Assembly: GCA_039583875.1 (NCBI GenBank)
Contig: CM077150.1
Coordinates: 2,932,332 to 2,996,331, forward strand
Length of the DNA: 64,000 nucleotides
DNA from: Platanthera guangdongensis
Lineage: Eukaryota; Streptophyta; Magnoliopsida; Asparagales; Orchidaceae
Direction of reading: 5' to 3'
The notes under the pieces were generated by a model. The model was not told the origin of the DNA. It made no database searches and worked only from the letters and a program-made list of their open reading frames with translations. Positions 32,994-44,779 of this stretch are shown here, one piece after another; position 1 is the stretch's first letter, and every line of letters begins with the position of its first letter. The position numbers and the translations under genes are program-made.

Positions 32994-33679
32994 TTTGAGA
33001 GTTGACCCAGTTGTGCTGTGCAGGTTGTGCGGATAGCGCTGGAAAGACAGGACTTGGCTCTGATTGCGGTCAGGGACAGTGTGAACTCTGCGGTTAAGCA
33101 ACAGACGGTAAACAGCAGGTCGCGGATAGCGACCAGGCGGTCTCCTCTTTGGCAACTTGGTTCGGGGTTCAGGAAGTCGCCTGCTTCAGGCGGACTGTTC
33201 CATTCGGTGACGCAGCTTGTGCGGTCTGGCGGCTAGGCGACCTCGCGGTCAGGCGTCCTGCAGATCGGCGGTGAAGAGCTGGCATGGGAAAGGGTGAGTC
33301 CGCGCGGCTTGGGTTGCGGTCTGGCGACCTGGCGGACTGAGCGGACTCCACAGCAGTAGACCGACGGCTTGGTGGTTGAGTCCGCGCGGCTTGTTTTGCT
33401 TTCTTGTCTTTGTAACTGTCTCTGCTTTCCTGGTTTGGTTTTTTTTTGGTGAATCATGTCTCGCCATGTATGTCTCGCCTTGTAAAGAAATTTGCTCTTG
33501 ATCAATAAAGAAGCTTATGCTGCATGCGTTGCTGGTTGTTACTGTTTTGTTGAGATAACCCCTGCTAACTCCACGATCCGGGAAAACTTTCAACAATATA
33601 AGTGGGGTGTGCTCCGCCGGTTTGTTGAGTTTCAACAGGGTATCCGAGGAGGCCTCTGTGATTTTGTTGAATTTTAACA
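32994..33679 (+). repeat. Copia-2 right LTR, second part
   Basis: The sequence resumes with TTTGAGAGTTGACCC after the duplicated CGCGG and matches left-LTR positions about 15889-16574. It ends TTTTAACA and is followed by the ATTTC target duplication. Confidence 0.95.
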
Positions 33680-33743
33680 ATTTCAACGGTTTCATGCACA
33701 CCCATATAATTCTAGGTGGAGAAATCAACTATATGATTGAGTA

Positions 33744-34317
33744 TAGGCCTGCAAGAGGTTTGGTTCTGTTCGGCTTTACATATTGTGTGTAAAATCGAAA
33801 TCGAACCAAATAGTATTGATTTTTACACACTCAAAATTGATTTGGTTTGGTTCAATTCAGTTTTTTGAAAATCGATTCGGTTTTCTACATTTATTTCGAA
33901 GTTGTTTCGTGTTTTTTAAGTGCATTAGTTCTATCATTAAATTCTATGAGATTTTTAAACTATGAAAATAACATTTAAATTAACTAGTGAAAAAAGAACT
34001 ATTCAAGATGAAACTTGATCGACCTAAAAAGATATTAAATTAGTAATTTGAGGCTTCACGAAACATTCATTTATAGTTGAAAATGAAACATTTTATAGAA
34101 ATCGCATTATAAATTTCGGTTCGATTTTTTTATTTGCACCATGTGCAAACCGAACCAAACTAAAATGAGATTGGATTTCAGCCACTTGAAATTAAAATTG
34201 AACCGAACTGATCGATTCAGTATGAATCGATTGGTTTTGGTTGGTTTTCAGCCACTTGAAATCAAAATGAGCGGAACAGTAAATTCGATTGGTTTTAATT
34301 TTTTATGCACACCCCTA
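33744..34317. mobile_element. Decayed AT-rich MITE-like element
   Basis: The segment is full of TTTGGTTCGGTT and AACCGAACC-like blocks in both orientations. It ends TTATGCACACCCCTA, a terminus common in plant hAT-type MITEs. The left boundary (TAGGCCTGCAAGAGG) matches poorly and flanking octamers agree at only 5 of 8 bases, so the limits are uncertain. From 34318 to about 34460 there are GCCCGGCCC-rich blocks reminiscent of the MITE at 6259-6710. Confidence 0.35.
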
Positions 34318-34479
34318 ATTTGGCACTGCACCAAATAAAAACCTGGTCCTGGTCTGACTGATTCAAGCTCAGATTAGGTGAGGCTAGATCTGACCCGATC
34401 AGACAGATCGACCAACGGTCAGGCTGAAGCCCGGCCCGGAAGCGCCGGATCTGGCCCAGCTTTATATTCTGCTTTTTAG

Positions 34480-34648
34480 TATAAATATAATAATAATATA
34501 TACTAATAAATTAATAATATAATATAAATCACATCTGTTTTTTTAAGAAACCCCGAAATGTCTGGAATCTAAAATCGCACCGTCAATTCCCTATCCAGCG
34601 GTCGAGAATGGTCTACATGGGAAGATGGGAGAGAATTCTAGAGGCTTC
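34480..34648 (+). promoter_or_regulatory. Candidate core promoter and heat-shock element of the DnaJ gene
   Basis: TATAAATA at 34480-34487 is the best TATA candidate upstream of the DnaJ ATG at 34821. TTCTAGAGGCTTC at 34636-34648 fits a heat-shock element (TTCnnGAAnnTTC) with one mismatch. It would lie in the 5'UTR if that TATA box is used, so one of the two calls may be wrong. Heat induction of type I DnaJ genes is known; its use here is inference. Confidence 0.3.
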
Positions 34649-34820
34649 CTCCTTCCCCTTAAGACGGCAACGGCCACAGAACTTTCCCCCTCTCCTGTCC
34701 TCTAATTTCGACCTTAAATTCTCCTCCTCGCGGGTGTGAGGGAGTAGGAAGACGGTCGATCGACGAAGAGGACGCTCTGAGTAAGGATCTCTCTCTTGTT
34801 GGAAGTTAGTTGATCGGAAG

Positions 34821-37800
34821 ATGTTTGGGAGGGCGCCGAAGAAGAGCGATAACACGAGGTATTATGAGGTCCTCGGCGTTTCGAAGAACGCATCTCAGGA
34901 TGATCTCAAGAAGGCGTATCGGAAGGCGGCTATCAAGAATCATCCCGACAAGGGAGGAGATCCCGAGAAGGTATTGTTTCTTATTATGGTCCCGCTTTAT
35001 TTCAGATCTTCCTGTTTTGAATATTTCGTAGCCGTGCCGTCGTCTGAATTGTTGGTTTATTGCGTTAGATCTAGAATTTTTACACTATCTTGTTGATCCG
35101 TCGTTAATTCAAGTTAGATCTGGATCATGTTAATTGTTGGTTCGTTATGTGTGGAGAGATGCAGCTGATCCATCGTTTGTTCTAGGTATTTATGTTTATA
35201 TTCCCTCGTTAGTCTGGCGGATCTACTCTTAGCATTCTCTTTTCTAGTTGATTTTGAGATATACTTCCAGAAATTGATTTTACTTTTGGAGTTGATCGTG
35301 TTAAATGTTCATGGATGTTAATTCCTGATGCTAGCCTGAGCCAATTTGTTCTTGGAGGTCCTTGAATTGCAAATCCAATTTCTATAATTGTTATAAATTG
35401 GTGTAGGTTTTCAGGAGGGTTTTGATTAATGTGAATAAACAAATTCAGAATTCTATTGATGAGTTATTCTTCTTGTTTTAGGGCTTGTTTTGTGAGACGG
35501 ATTTGCCTATGTTTACATCCCCTTGTTAGTCTGGCGGATCTGCTCTTAGCATTCTCTTTTCTAGTTGATTTTGTGATATACTTACAGAAATTGATTCTTT
35601 CCTTTTGGAGTTGATTGTGTTAATTGTTCATGGATGTTAATTCCTGATTCTAGCCCGATCCAATTTGTTCTTGGAGGTCCTTGAATTGCAAATCCAATTT
35701 CTATAATTGTTATAAATTGTTGTAGGTTTGCAGGAGGGTTTTGATTAATGTGAATAAACAAATTCAGAATGCTATTGATGCGTTATTCATCTTGTTTTAG
35801 GGATTTTTTTGTGAGGCGGGTATGCCTATGGCCAATCCGACACCGGTTGACCGCAACCGCAGTCCCTAGGCTGAGATTGCAATTGTGCACATATCTGCTG
35901 TTCACCAAATGGTCCCTTAAAAACTCTTATTGTCATATTGGTAGATAAAATATTTGGCATGCACTATCATGATGTGTCTTGTGTTAGATTTTTAATTGAT
36001 TCATCATTTGAAGCATTCCAACTCCCAATTCCCAAGATATGCCAAATATATGATTTTTATAATTACTTCCATGAAGTTAAATACGAAATTTCAAAGAGCA
36101 TAGCATGTAAGTAGTTATATTGATGTGTGATGCTTATGCCAATGTGTTAATCTAGTGAATCCTATGTTGTTAAAGACACCCTTTAGACTCAAGGGTCACC
36201 AGGCTCAAAAGTTGCGACTCCATGCAATTTTTTTTCTTTAGAACATAAAAGGCGTGCCTTTGTGAGATTTGTGCTATAAATTTTTATTTTTTTCAAAATT
36301 AAGAAAGAAATAATGTATGTAAGAACTCAATATTTTTTGCATGATTTAGCCTTGGAGACTCCCGCTATAATTTTTTTTTGCGTAATTAAGAAATGAATTG
36401 ATGTTTGATGTTGATTATTTAAAGTGAATATGACTGTGTCTTGCCCTCGTCACCTTAGCTGCGTCTTGAGCCTTGCACCTAGCTCCTAGACCCATTGTAC
36501 TTTGGTAGGTCTTGAGACTTTAGCTAAGGCTCTGTTCGACATGGTGGTGGCGGTGGTAAATGTATGAGTTAAAATATCATTTGTTAAGGATTTCCTAACA
36601 AACGTCATCCGTTTGAACATGAAAGTGGATGAAGTTCTTTAGGTGTGTGTTAACGAATAACAATTTAACCCTCATGTTCATGACCGTCACCACCGTGCCA
36701 AACGGAACCTAAGAGTGAATCTAATTTATCCTTTACTTGCTTAAAACATATTTCAGTATCTTTGACATTTTTATGGTGCCGTCTTACTATACCACTCTTG
36801 TTTATAGTACATTAGACTGGTCTTAGGGTTGGTTTATGTTTCCTGCCATTTAGAGTTCTCATGACAGGTTTATTACAAAATTGCTTTGGTTTTTCTTCAA
36901 GTTGTAGTTGTAGTTGTCATTGCTTTAGCGGTCTTCTTATTTCACAAGATAAGAAGACCCTTTTGTAATCCATGAAAGAGAATAACTTCTCTATCAACCT
37001 TTCTTTGGCTCCTTCAAAACAGTTATTGTGAATATGAAAAGATGACTGCCAGTTCAAGGGTTTTATTGTTTTTGAAATTGATTATTATTTGATATGTGGA
37101 AGGGTCAGTACTGGTTTTTAAATGTGGGAAGCCTCACCATTTGAGCTACCTTTGTGGTTTTGGAAGGCTCAGTAGAAACCCACAATAGTGAAATTAGATT
37201 GCTGGACCTAAAGCTAGGACTTAAAAAATCTTACCTGGAGCTGAGAAAGCCCAATAGCACCCAAGATGTGATGAGTTTTCTTACAATTACCAATTAGTAC
37301 CCAGTCTTTCCAAGAAAATTGTTCACAGGATATTTTGTTCATTATACATTAACATTGAAGATGAGTTCTGTTTACTGTGAACATAGTTATGTTTTTTGCT
37401 GAAGTTTTGAGAGCTGTGAAACTGCCTACTTCTAATGTCCTTTGCTCACCACCTGCTGCTCAACTCTTTGTTTTTGTTATCTCACTTGAGGTAGAGTGCA
37501 TGATAGCTCTTGTTGTCACCTTTACACTCTGATGATTTCTCTAAAAGTGATGCGGTGGTGATTTTATCCTAAACATTTTGAAATCAGGGCTGCAGCATAC
37601 AAATTTACATCAAAATATATGCCAGCGGTAGTTTGGTTAAGGCTGTTTCAGACGTAACCATGAACAATATAGCACCGCTCTCTCTTGAAATTTGTTGTTT
37701 TATCGTAGTATTCCGCTGGTTCTCCAGCAACTACCTGTTCTTGAGATGGTTTCTCCCATGGAGAATTGTTTTCTATTTTTGTTTGCTTATATGTTTGTGT

Positions 37801-39294
37801 CTGCATATATATATACTTGGTTGGAGTAGATTTGTAGACGTGTTATAAGGTGGTAATCTGTGTTTTAGCTTGTTTTTTTTTATTTCAAATCCAATTCCTT
37901 TTCTAAAGTCTATGCTTACCCATATCAGTTTAAAGAGTTGGCCCAAGCTTACGAAGTGTTGAGCGATGCGGAAAAACGGGATATATATGATCAGTACGGT
38001 GAAGATGCGCTCAAGGAAGGAATGGGCGGCGGCGGCGCTGGCCACGACCCATTTGATATTTTCCAGTCTTTCTTTGGCGGGAGCCCCTTTGGAGGTGATC
38101 TTTGGATATATGTTCATGTAAACTTTAATGCATGATATTGCGACTTTTGCATGCTCACGTGATTACCATGTTGTGAAGGTGGAAGCAGCAGAGGACGCAG
38201 GCAGAAAAGAGGGGAAGATGTCATTCACCCGCTCAAAGCCTCACTGGAAGATTTGTACAATGGCACATCCAAGAAACTTTCCCTCTCTAGGAACGTTCTT
38301 TGCTCTAAATGCAAAGGGTGAGTGCGCTGTTTTACCTGATGTTCTTTGCCATCTTCCTTCACATGATTTTCAATTTAATTTATGCTGTACTGTGCGCCTC
38401 GCAGCAAGGGATCTAAATCGGGGGCGTCCATGAAATGCCCGGGCTGCCAGGGCTCGGGCATGAAGGTGTCGATTCGCCATCTGGGGCCTTCCATGATTCA
38501 GCAAATGCAGCACCCCTGCAACGAGTGCAAAGGCACTGGGGAGACCATCAACGACAAGGATCGGTGCCCGCAGTGCAAGGGCGAGAAGGTCATGCAGGAG
38601 AAGAAGGTCCTGGAGGTCCACGTCGAGAAGGGCATGCAGAACGGGCAGAAGGTCACCTTCCCTGGCGAGGCCGACGAAGCCCCCGACTGCGTCACCGGGG
38701 ACATTGTCTTTGTGCTGCAGCAGAAGGAACACCCCAAGTTCAAGCGGAAGGGAGACGATCTCTTTGTCGAGCACACCCTCTTCCTCACCGAAGCCCTCTG
38801 CGGCTTCCAGTTCGTGCTGACCCACCTCGACGGCAGGCAGCTCCTTATCAAATCAAACCCCGGCGAAGTAGTCAAGCCAGGTATAATAATCAATCTTCGA
38901 ACCCGGTTCAGAATTTGTTCTTATTAGGGTTTAGGGTGGTTCTGATGATGGCTGCGGTCCGTGCAGATCAATTCAAGGCGATCAATGATGAGGGGATGCC
39001 GATGTATCAGCGGCCATTCATGAGGGGAAGCTGTACATCCACTTCACGGTGGAGTTCCCAGATGCACTGACCCCGGAGCAGTGCAAGGCGCTGGAGGCGA
39101 TACTTCCTCCGAGGGCGAGGTCGCAGCTGACGGACATGGAGCTGGACGAGTGCGAGGAGACCACGATGCACGATGTGAACATTGAGGAGGAGATGCGGAG
39201 GAGGCAGCAGTCTCAGGCTCAGGAGGCGTATGACGAGGACGACGAGATGCACGGGGCGGGAGGTGGGCAGAGGGTCCAGTGCGCGCAGCAGTAG
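34821..39294 (+). CDS. J2/J3: DnaJ protein, type I HSP40 of the J2/J3 type (five exons, frameshift in exon 5)
   Basis: This is a co-chaperone that stimulates the Hsp70 ATPase and delivers unfolded clients; the plant J2/J3 proteins are cytosolic, farnesylated and partly membrane-attached. Exons by splice signals and frame: 34821-34970, 37929-38094, 38179-38317, 38405-38880 and 38967-39294, all GT-AG. The J domain has its HPD at residues 41-43, split by intron 1 after codon 50. A Gly/Phe-rich linker spans about 85-110. Four CxxCxGxG-type zinc motifs start near residue 147 ([32 protein letters not shown]). The C-terminal client-binding domain follows, and the protein ends VQCAQQ, a farnesylation box. 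Length would be about 419 residues, as in the family. In exon 5 a G run (39024-39027) is one base short, shifting the frame after codon 330 and stopping at 39068-39070. Downstream sequence stays open in the original frame to the expected stop. This is either a sequence error or a recent loss of the last 89 residues. Confidence 0.92.
35190..35824 (+). repeat. 317-bp tandem duplication in DnaJ intron 1
   Basis: Two copies (about 35190-35506 and 35507-35824) share TCTGGCGGATCT, TTCTAGTTGATTTTG, GGAGGTCCTTGAATTGC and GGAGGGTTTTGATTAATG in the same order and spacing. Identity is high, so the duplication is fairly recent. It explains part of the unusual 2.96-kb length of the intron. Confidence 0.85.
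36528..36709. mobile_element. Tourist-like MITE in DnaJ intron 1
   Basis: 182 bp, ends GGCTCTGTTCGACATGG and the reverse complement of GGTTCCGTTTGGCACGG (12 of 17 match). It is flanked by the exact 3-bp duplication TAA, the PIF/Harbinger target signature. The interior matches the MITE at 43249-43394 (CATGTTCATGACC, CACCACCGTGCC). Confidence 0.75.
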
Positions 39295-40360
39295 TGGAGA
39301 AGAGGGGACCTGAGGAGGAGGAGGAGGAGGCTAGCCCCGGACATATTCTTCACGTAATTGAATACTTGAAGCCTAATTTTACTCTAGTCAGCTTTTTCCC
39401 ACATTCGAACTTAATATGGCTTTTATGGAGTCGTGCAACTCTTAGTAGGCAATTGGCATGCATGCTACTTTATTAAAAATGCAAGGCTTCTTCTTGCTTT
39501 TTCATATAATCTTAATATGGCTTTTATGGAGTCTTGCATGCTATTTTCATATATATATATATATATATAATTAATCCAGTAATGAAGAGAAGTTATATGG
39601 TTACTTTTTATTTATCTATTGGGCCGTTTGATCGTTTCTTATGCTTTTTGCCTAAAAGCTCATAACCTTATGCTTGTTGATCGTTTGATCGTTTTTGCTG
39701 GAATTTCCCACCACATATATGTCCGGACTCATTTGCCATTCCTTAATTGAGGAGGATTCATGGTTCTTTTGGGCCCAACTCCTCTTTTGCAGCAGCAGCA
39801 GCCAGCCACCATCTGAGAATCAATCATGCAGCTGCTGCCCCTCTTCCTTGATATTGTTGTTCCAATTTGCAGTCTCAGCTTGTCTATGGGTTTTCCATGC
39901 ATCCTTCTAGCTGGCTGTGGTGAAATTGTTATTCTTATCCGCTTGTTTTTTTAGTTAATGATGCTTAACAGATCTTGAGATAAAAATCATCATGGCAAGC
40001 TATAATTTATACACAAAATCGGCCGCCCAATTGGCACACTGTCTCGCCCGGATGCGGATAGAAAGATGCGGGCGGCATCCTTGAGGAGGAAGCCTATGAT
40101 GTTGTATTCTACCTCACCTGAATGCAGCAGATATAGCTTGGTGTTCAATGATGTATTATATGCAGGCTATCACTGACTTTATTATAGGTTGCATTAAATC
40201 ATTCTGTCCTGAATTCCTGGATGACTTGCTCGCCTGTAGCTTTGATTGAACTTCTAATTCCTAGTGACTGGTGAGTTCCCCCGCTAGTTGTGTGTGTGAG
40301 CAATTAGTTTCTTTATTAGGTAAGTTTATTTATTTATGCAAAAAAAAAAAACAGTTGATG
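39295..40360. other. DnaJ 3' flank, non-coding
   Basis: The 3'UTR candidate runs from the stop past TTATTAAAAATG near 39470. A repeated CTTAATATGGCTTTTATGGAG block occurs at about 39409 and 39510, and an (AT)n run lies at 39549-39569. No further genes were recognised. Confidence 0.5.
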
Positions 40361-40499
40361 GGTTCACACTAAAAGATTCCCGAGCCAAATCTGCAGCGCT
40401 TCGACCAAAACACTTGAGCAAAACAACAGGATCGAGCAAGCCGCTTGCACAAGCTGTGCTCACTCGAAGGGTCTAAAGTCATCCCAAAAAGGGGGACGA

Positions 40500-40740
40500 A
40501 ACCAAGCACACAATGCACCGCACGCCCGTGATCACGGCCAGCGTGCACCCGTGGTCAGCATGCGTGTTTGTTCATCCATTGTGCGCATGTACAACCTTTG
40601 TGGGTGCATGGCCAGTGCGCGCGCGTAAGACCGCACCCTTGCACACACGCACTAAGCACGTGTGTGCACCGCACGGATGTGTACGCCTTGTGCGCCCCGT
40701 GCGTGCGCATGGGTCGTACTGATGTACTTGTGCGTGCGTC
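40500..40740. repeat. GC-rich GTGCG/GCACG low-complexity segment
   Basis: The segment is dominated by alternating purine-pyrimidine words (GTGCGC, GCACGC, CACGTGTGTGC). Reading frames on both strands stay open only because of this composition. It may be part of a decayed LTR, but no second copy lies in the window. From 40741 to 41936 I see nothing identifiable. Confidence 0.35.
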
Positions 40741-41936
40741 GGCGGCCGATGCCGTCTCAAGCTACCCCCATCGGGAAGCCAGCGCAGACCACCTGGGCCA
40801 CCTGGTCCGCCCTGAGAGCATGTTTGTCAGTTCAGGAAAATTGGTGATCCAAGTGACCATAACGAAGTAATGTCATTCGTCAACTAAAGATTCACCTAGA
40901 CGTCATTACTAACGCGTCCCTTCAATAAAGCTATAAGAAGACCGTCAAACTTACATTTGAAGGGAAGCAATTTAAGAGACTAGAGAGAGCTCTAAGGTTT
41001 GCTGGCGTGGACGTGAGAATTAGATCGTTCCATCACTCGAATTTCACCATGCTCCCTCTCTAGTCCGTTCACGCTCAACACGACCGCGGACGTAACAACA
41101 GACGAAAGAAAGAGCTTGGAAGAACGCACTTGTGGAAGCACCTGTGGACGCTCTCTTCAAGGCTACATGGACTTTAACCATTTTCTCATTTCTCTGCATC
41201 CCAAAGCTTGTAACGAAGAGAGGATCTGTCACCCTCTGAGGAGCTCGAATACTTGTAAATAAATGGAAAATAGTGAATTTTGCCCGACACGGATTCGACC
41301 ACATGATTTTACACTCTTTTCGGATTTTTCACATTAAAAAAGTCTCATTTTATTGTTGCTTGGTTTTTCATTTGACTGTTTGCACGGCTGCTGCAAGTTG
41401 GAGTTCTCCGTTCTAGAGGAAAACATGTTATTCGACTTAAAATATTTTTATTTACTTTTTAATGACTTCCAACATCATTTTAAGCTTTTTTTTAATCATT
41501 TTGTTCTCATTTCTTTTATAATGGTAGGAACAGTGAGTATTAATCATTTTAAATACACTGTATCATTTGTTTCCCATCTAAATTGACAACACTGTCTGTG
41601 TAAAGCCTTGAAATTCTGTCTTTTTTGATAAGCGGTCTCCTCTACGCATGTCCACAACCAAGCGGATGCAGTGTTGAGTGTGGGGCTGCGGCCACACTTC
41701 CTGAATTTTTAAAAAAATATTTAATACAGTTTGAACCATCATCTGATTAACTTATTTATTCGGAACTTTCACTCGCTTATATTCTTTTCACGGTGTTAAG
41801 GTGAATCAAGGCGAGCGTCGGGCGTCTGAACGCTTAGGCGACACGGCGGACGCCTTGGCGATAATAAGACGAACAAGTCGTAAGACTTTAACTAAATAGT
41901 TTAAGAAAATTAATGCAGACTTTAGACAATTTAACC

Positions 41937-41985
41937 CCCCATGTTCATGACCGACACCCCCATACCAAACGGAGCCTTAACTGAG
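41937..41985. mobile_element. Right-end fragment of a Tourist-like MITE
   Basis: AATTTAACCC, CATGTTCATGACC and CCAAACGGAGCC match the right ends of the MITEs at 36528-36709 and 43249-43394. A left end was not found. Confidence 0.5.
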
Positions 41986-42177
41986 TGATCGACACAATGT
42001 ATCACATATATGAATTGTGAACTCACTGGAATCTGCCCTTCTGCTGAGTGAATTTTCTCGGGTTCACTCGTGCTAGGGTACTAAGTCACAAAGAAACATC
42101 AAATATTGTCGCATTTTGCAATCACACTATCAGATTGTTGGTGTTCTTCTATTTTGCAATCCCGTGCCAGCAGCTCC

Positions 42178-42414
42178 GCCGCCGCCGGCCTACCCGAAGC
42201 CCGCCGACATGGTAGCCGGACCCCGGCAAACCCACCTGGGGTAGTCCGGCGGGGCTCCGGCAGGGCCCCAGCCGCCGTCGGCCCTAACCGTGAGGCCCAG
42301 ATCTGGGCCTCACGGTTAGGGCCGCCGGCGGCTGGAGCCCTGCCGGACTACCCCAGGTGGGTTCGCAGGGGTCCGGCGACCATGCCGGCGGGCTCCAGGG
42401 AGGCCGGCGGCGCC
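42178..42414. repeat. Long GC-rich foldback, arms of about 110-125 bp
   Basis: Arms 42178-42301 and 42302-42414 are reverse complements over nearly their whole length. The centre is the perfect 20-bp palindrome GAGGCCCAGA plus its complement. The left arm has about 12 extra bases and there are scattered mismatches. No loop is needed. It could be a foldback transposon or a hairpin RNA source. Open frames through it reflect composition. Confidence 0.85.
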
Positions 42415-42430
42415 GGAGGCACGCGGAGGT

Positions 42431-42868
42431 AGGGGAAAGCAAGGCGGAGGCGGAGGCAGCGGAGGCGGATGTAAGGCGGTGGAAAAATTTGTTACAAAAA
42501 TATTAAAAAATTTACAAAAATAAATTATGTCTATAGTTTGAACAGTTAAAAAAAACTATAAAAAAGTTACAAAAAAATTTATATATAAAAAATTTGAGTA
42601 GAATATATATAATTTAAAAAGTTTATAATTAAAAACAGTAGTATTATTAATATTAAAATTAATTAAAAACAAAATATATAAAATATTTTATAATATTTTT
42701 TTTTATAAAACGCCTCTGTTGTATTGCCAAATGGTTTTCTGTTTCGAACAGTTCTGCAAACACAAACTACTCAAACAAATCTTCATTTTCACCAAACAGT
42801 TTCTAATATCTCCATTTACAACAACTCTTTTTACAACCGCAACCGCTAAACTAAATGAAGACTTATAA
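42431..42868. other. AT-rich non-coding stretch
   Basis: Runs of AAAAATTTAC and ATATAAAA with long A and T tracts. No gene or defined repeat was recognised. Confidence 0.5.
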
Positions 42869-43055
42869 GCTGCGTTTGGCGGGGCTTATCGCAGCTTCTT
42901 TGCTCCGGTGAGATTGAACAAAAACGTCAGTGTCATAGAATGAATGTTTGGTATCACAAATGTTAAAAAAAAACAAGTTTGAGGCATAAATTTTGGTATG
43001 ACAATGACATTTTTGTCCAACCACATCAGAAGAAATAAGCCGCGCCAAACACAGC
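42869..43055. mobile_element. MITE with GCTGCGTTTGGC ends
   Basis: The ends are GCTGCGTTTGGCGGGGCTTA and the reverse complement of GCTGTGTTTGGCGCGGCTTA (18 of 20 match). The interior matches the left part of the element at 1942-2145. I could not see a clear target duplication. Confidence 0.65.
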
Positions 43056-43248
43056 ATTAGTGAAGCCGCAAGTCTGGAGGCTCTAACTGCCATTGTTCCG
43101 AAACTATACCAGTATTATGGTGCTTTTGTCAACTTCCTAGCTGTTAAATACAGTCATGAATTAGAGGACACGAATGAGGACAGTCATTTTCTTTTATTTT
43201 TATTATATTGATTGGTCCATATAATATTGTTAATAGTTATTTATTATA

Positions 43249-43394
43249 GGCTTTGTTTGGCACGGCAGCGGCGGTCGTAGACGAATGAGTTACCGTCATT
43301 CGTTAAGGATCACCTAATAAACACCGTCAGTTTGAAGAAGTTTCATAGGTGGGCCCTCATGTTCATGACCACCACCACAGTGCCAAACGAAGCC
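43249..43394. mobile_element. Tourist-like MITE, 146 bp
   Basis: The ends are GGCTTTGTTTGGCACGG and the reverse complement of GGCTTCGTTTGGCACGG (16 of 17). ATA flanks both sides (43246-43248 and 43395-43397), a possible 3-bp target duplication. It is the same family as 36528-36709. Confidence 0.7.
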
Positions 43395-43399
43395 ATAAT

Positions 43400-44779
43400 C
43401 TAACTCGAAGATGAAGGTTGTGTCAGCACGTAATACACCTCACCCCCGCATGCACGGACGAGCGGTGTGGCGGGCTGTCCAAGTGATACTCCTGGCTTCG
43501 TGGAAGTGTTCTTGGGCTCGGCGGAGATGCTCCTCGCCCTTGCGCATATGTTCTTCCAGCCTGCTTGCCTTGCCAAAGTTGCATGCGGCTTGCGCAAACT
43601 TGTGGAGATAGTCCTTGATGGAGAATCGACGGGTCTCCAGCCCATATATTCTCTCCTCAGCATCTAGCATCCTCAGGAAGAGCCCACCTTGGCCCTCCAA
43701 CTGCACACTATAGTTCTCCACCGTCTCCATGTGATTCTAGAGTTGGTCGAGCTCTTGTCTGTATTCCTGAGGAGGCGCGACAGTGAGAGCAGTGTCATAG
43801 GCCGAGAGTACCCTGAGTAAGCGGGCACTAAAATCGGCACTCTCCACCCGAGGATCAACCATCAGCTCATGAAGAGGGCTGGACACCTGGGGAGGAGCCG
43901 ACTCGGGAGGGTTTCCCAACAAAGAAAGCTCGTGCGAGAGGGGGGGGGGGGGGGGGGGCGATGCCTGCAGCAAAGGAGTTAGAGCGAATTCAAGAAGACC
44001 GCAAAGATGAAGTGGTCAGCGGGAGTGCACCATGGGCAGACTCGACATCCACCTCTGACATGCGGGGTAGCATCATCGCTAGCGAATTACCACCTGTGTG
44101 AGCTCGACTCGACTCGCCTACTTTAGGGCAACAAGAAGAGGTTGCGGGCTCGAGAACCGTAAGCGGAGATGGTGGAAATTGTACTATCGGGTGGGCGAGA
44201 TTGGCATGAATATCTGCATCATCCTGGTCAGGCTTGCCTCGAGAATCCCAAAAGGGAGGTACTGCTTGGTGGAAATGGGCATCAACATCGGCCTCACGAG
44301 GTTCAAAAAGATTAAAAGCCTCACCGGGTATGAGTGGGCGAGGCAGCCTCTTTGTCTTGAAAAGTTTTTTCTTCTTGGTCTTCGCACCCTCATCATCCTT
44401 CGAACTTGCCAGAGCAACCACGATGGAGGGATCACCGACACCCTACAAGATCAGAGAGAGTGACGCGATTAAGGCATGACTAGGTTACTCGCAACGCGAG
44501 AAGAGGTGGGCAAACATACCATAATGGTCGTAGATTGAACAGGGACAGTTGGCCCGTGCCTCTAGCCGGTACAACTTCCTCCAGAGAGGGCTCACATCGT
44601 GAGGGCGCCTCGGCAGGGATTGAGCTCGCCTCAACAAGCGGTTCCACAACCGATTTACGTTTGCACTTCATGCCAAATCCATCACCATGCGATGTCCGCT
44701 GTGACTTCGGAGGAAGTTCACTGATAAGGTCAAACAGGGCCTTTGCCTCGTCGTCATGTTGGTCAAGCGAGTCCATCAA
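43400..44779 (-). pseudogene. Broken transposon-associated ORF, gag-like
   Basis: Four minus-strand open stretches (44779-44480, 44421-43990, 43973-43737, 43730-43440) look like parts of one decayed protein. The last two share a frame and are separated by a single TAG at 43737-43739. The C-terminal part (METVENYSVQLEGQGGLFLR onward) is charged and helical, as in the coiled-coil tails of gag-like proteins of large non-autonomous plant retrotransposons. A run of about 18 G lies at 43941-43958. I cannot name a family with certainty, so the assignment rests on style of sequence rather than a diagnostic motif. Confidence 0.4.

Larger units (their letters stand above)
14686..33679 (+). mobile_element. 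Copia-2: copia element split by a nested insertion
   Basis: LTRs start TGTTGAAA and end TTTTAACA. The left LTR is 14686-16574. The right LTR is 18904-20106 plus 32994-33679, after removing the nested element and its duplicated CGCGG. Both LTRs come to exactly 1889 bp. The exact target duplication ATTTC lies at 14681-14685 and 33680-33684. The PBS TGGTATCAAAGC follows the left LTR and the purine tract CTTCAAGGGGGG precedes the right one. The internal region is only 2.3 kb because protease, most of reverse transcriptase and RNase H are missing. Confidence 0.95.

Noticed and set aside
38370..38825. 151-codon minus-strand frame
   Set aside because: It is the antisense of DnaJ exon 4, which has strong domain evidence on the plus strand.
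40513..40870. 100-codon Cys/His-rich reading frame
   Set aside because: Cys and His come from GTGTGC/CACGCA low-complexity words, with no regular metal-binding spacing.
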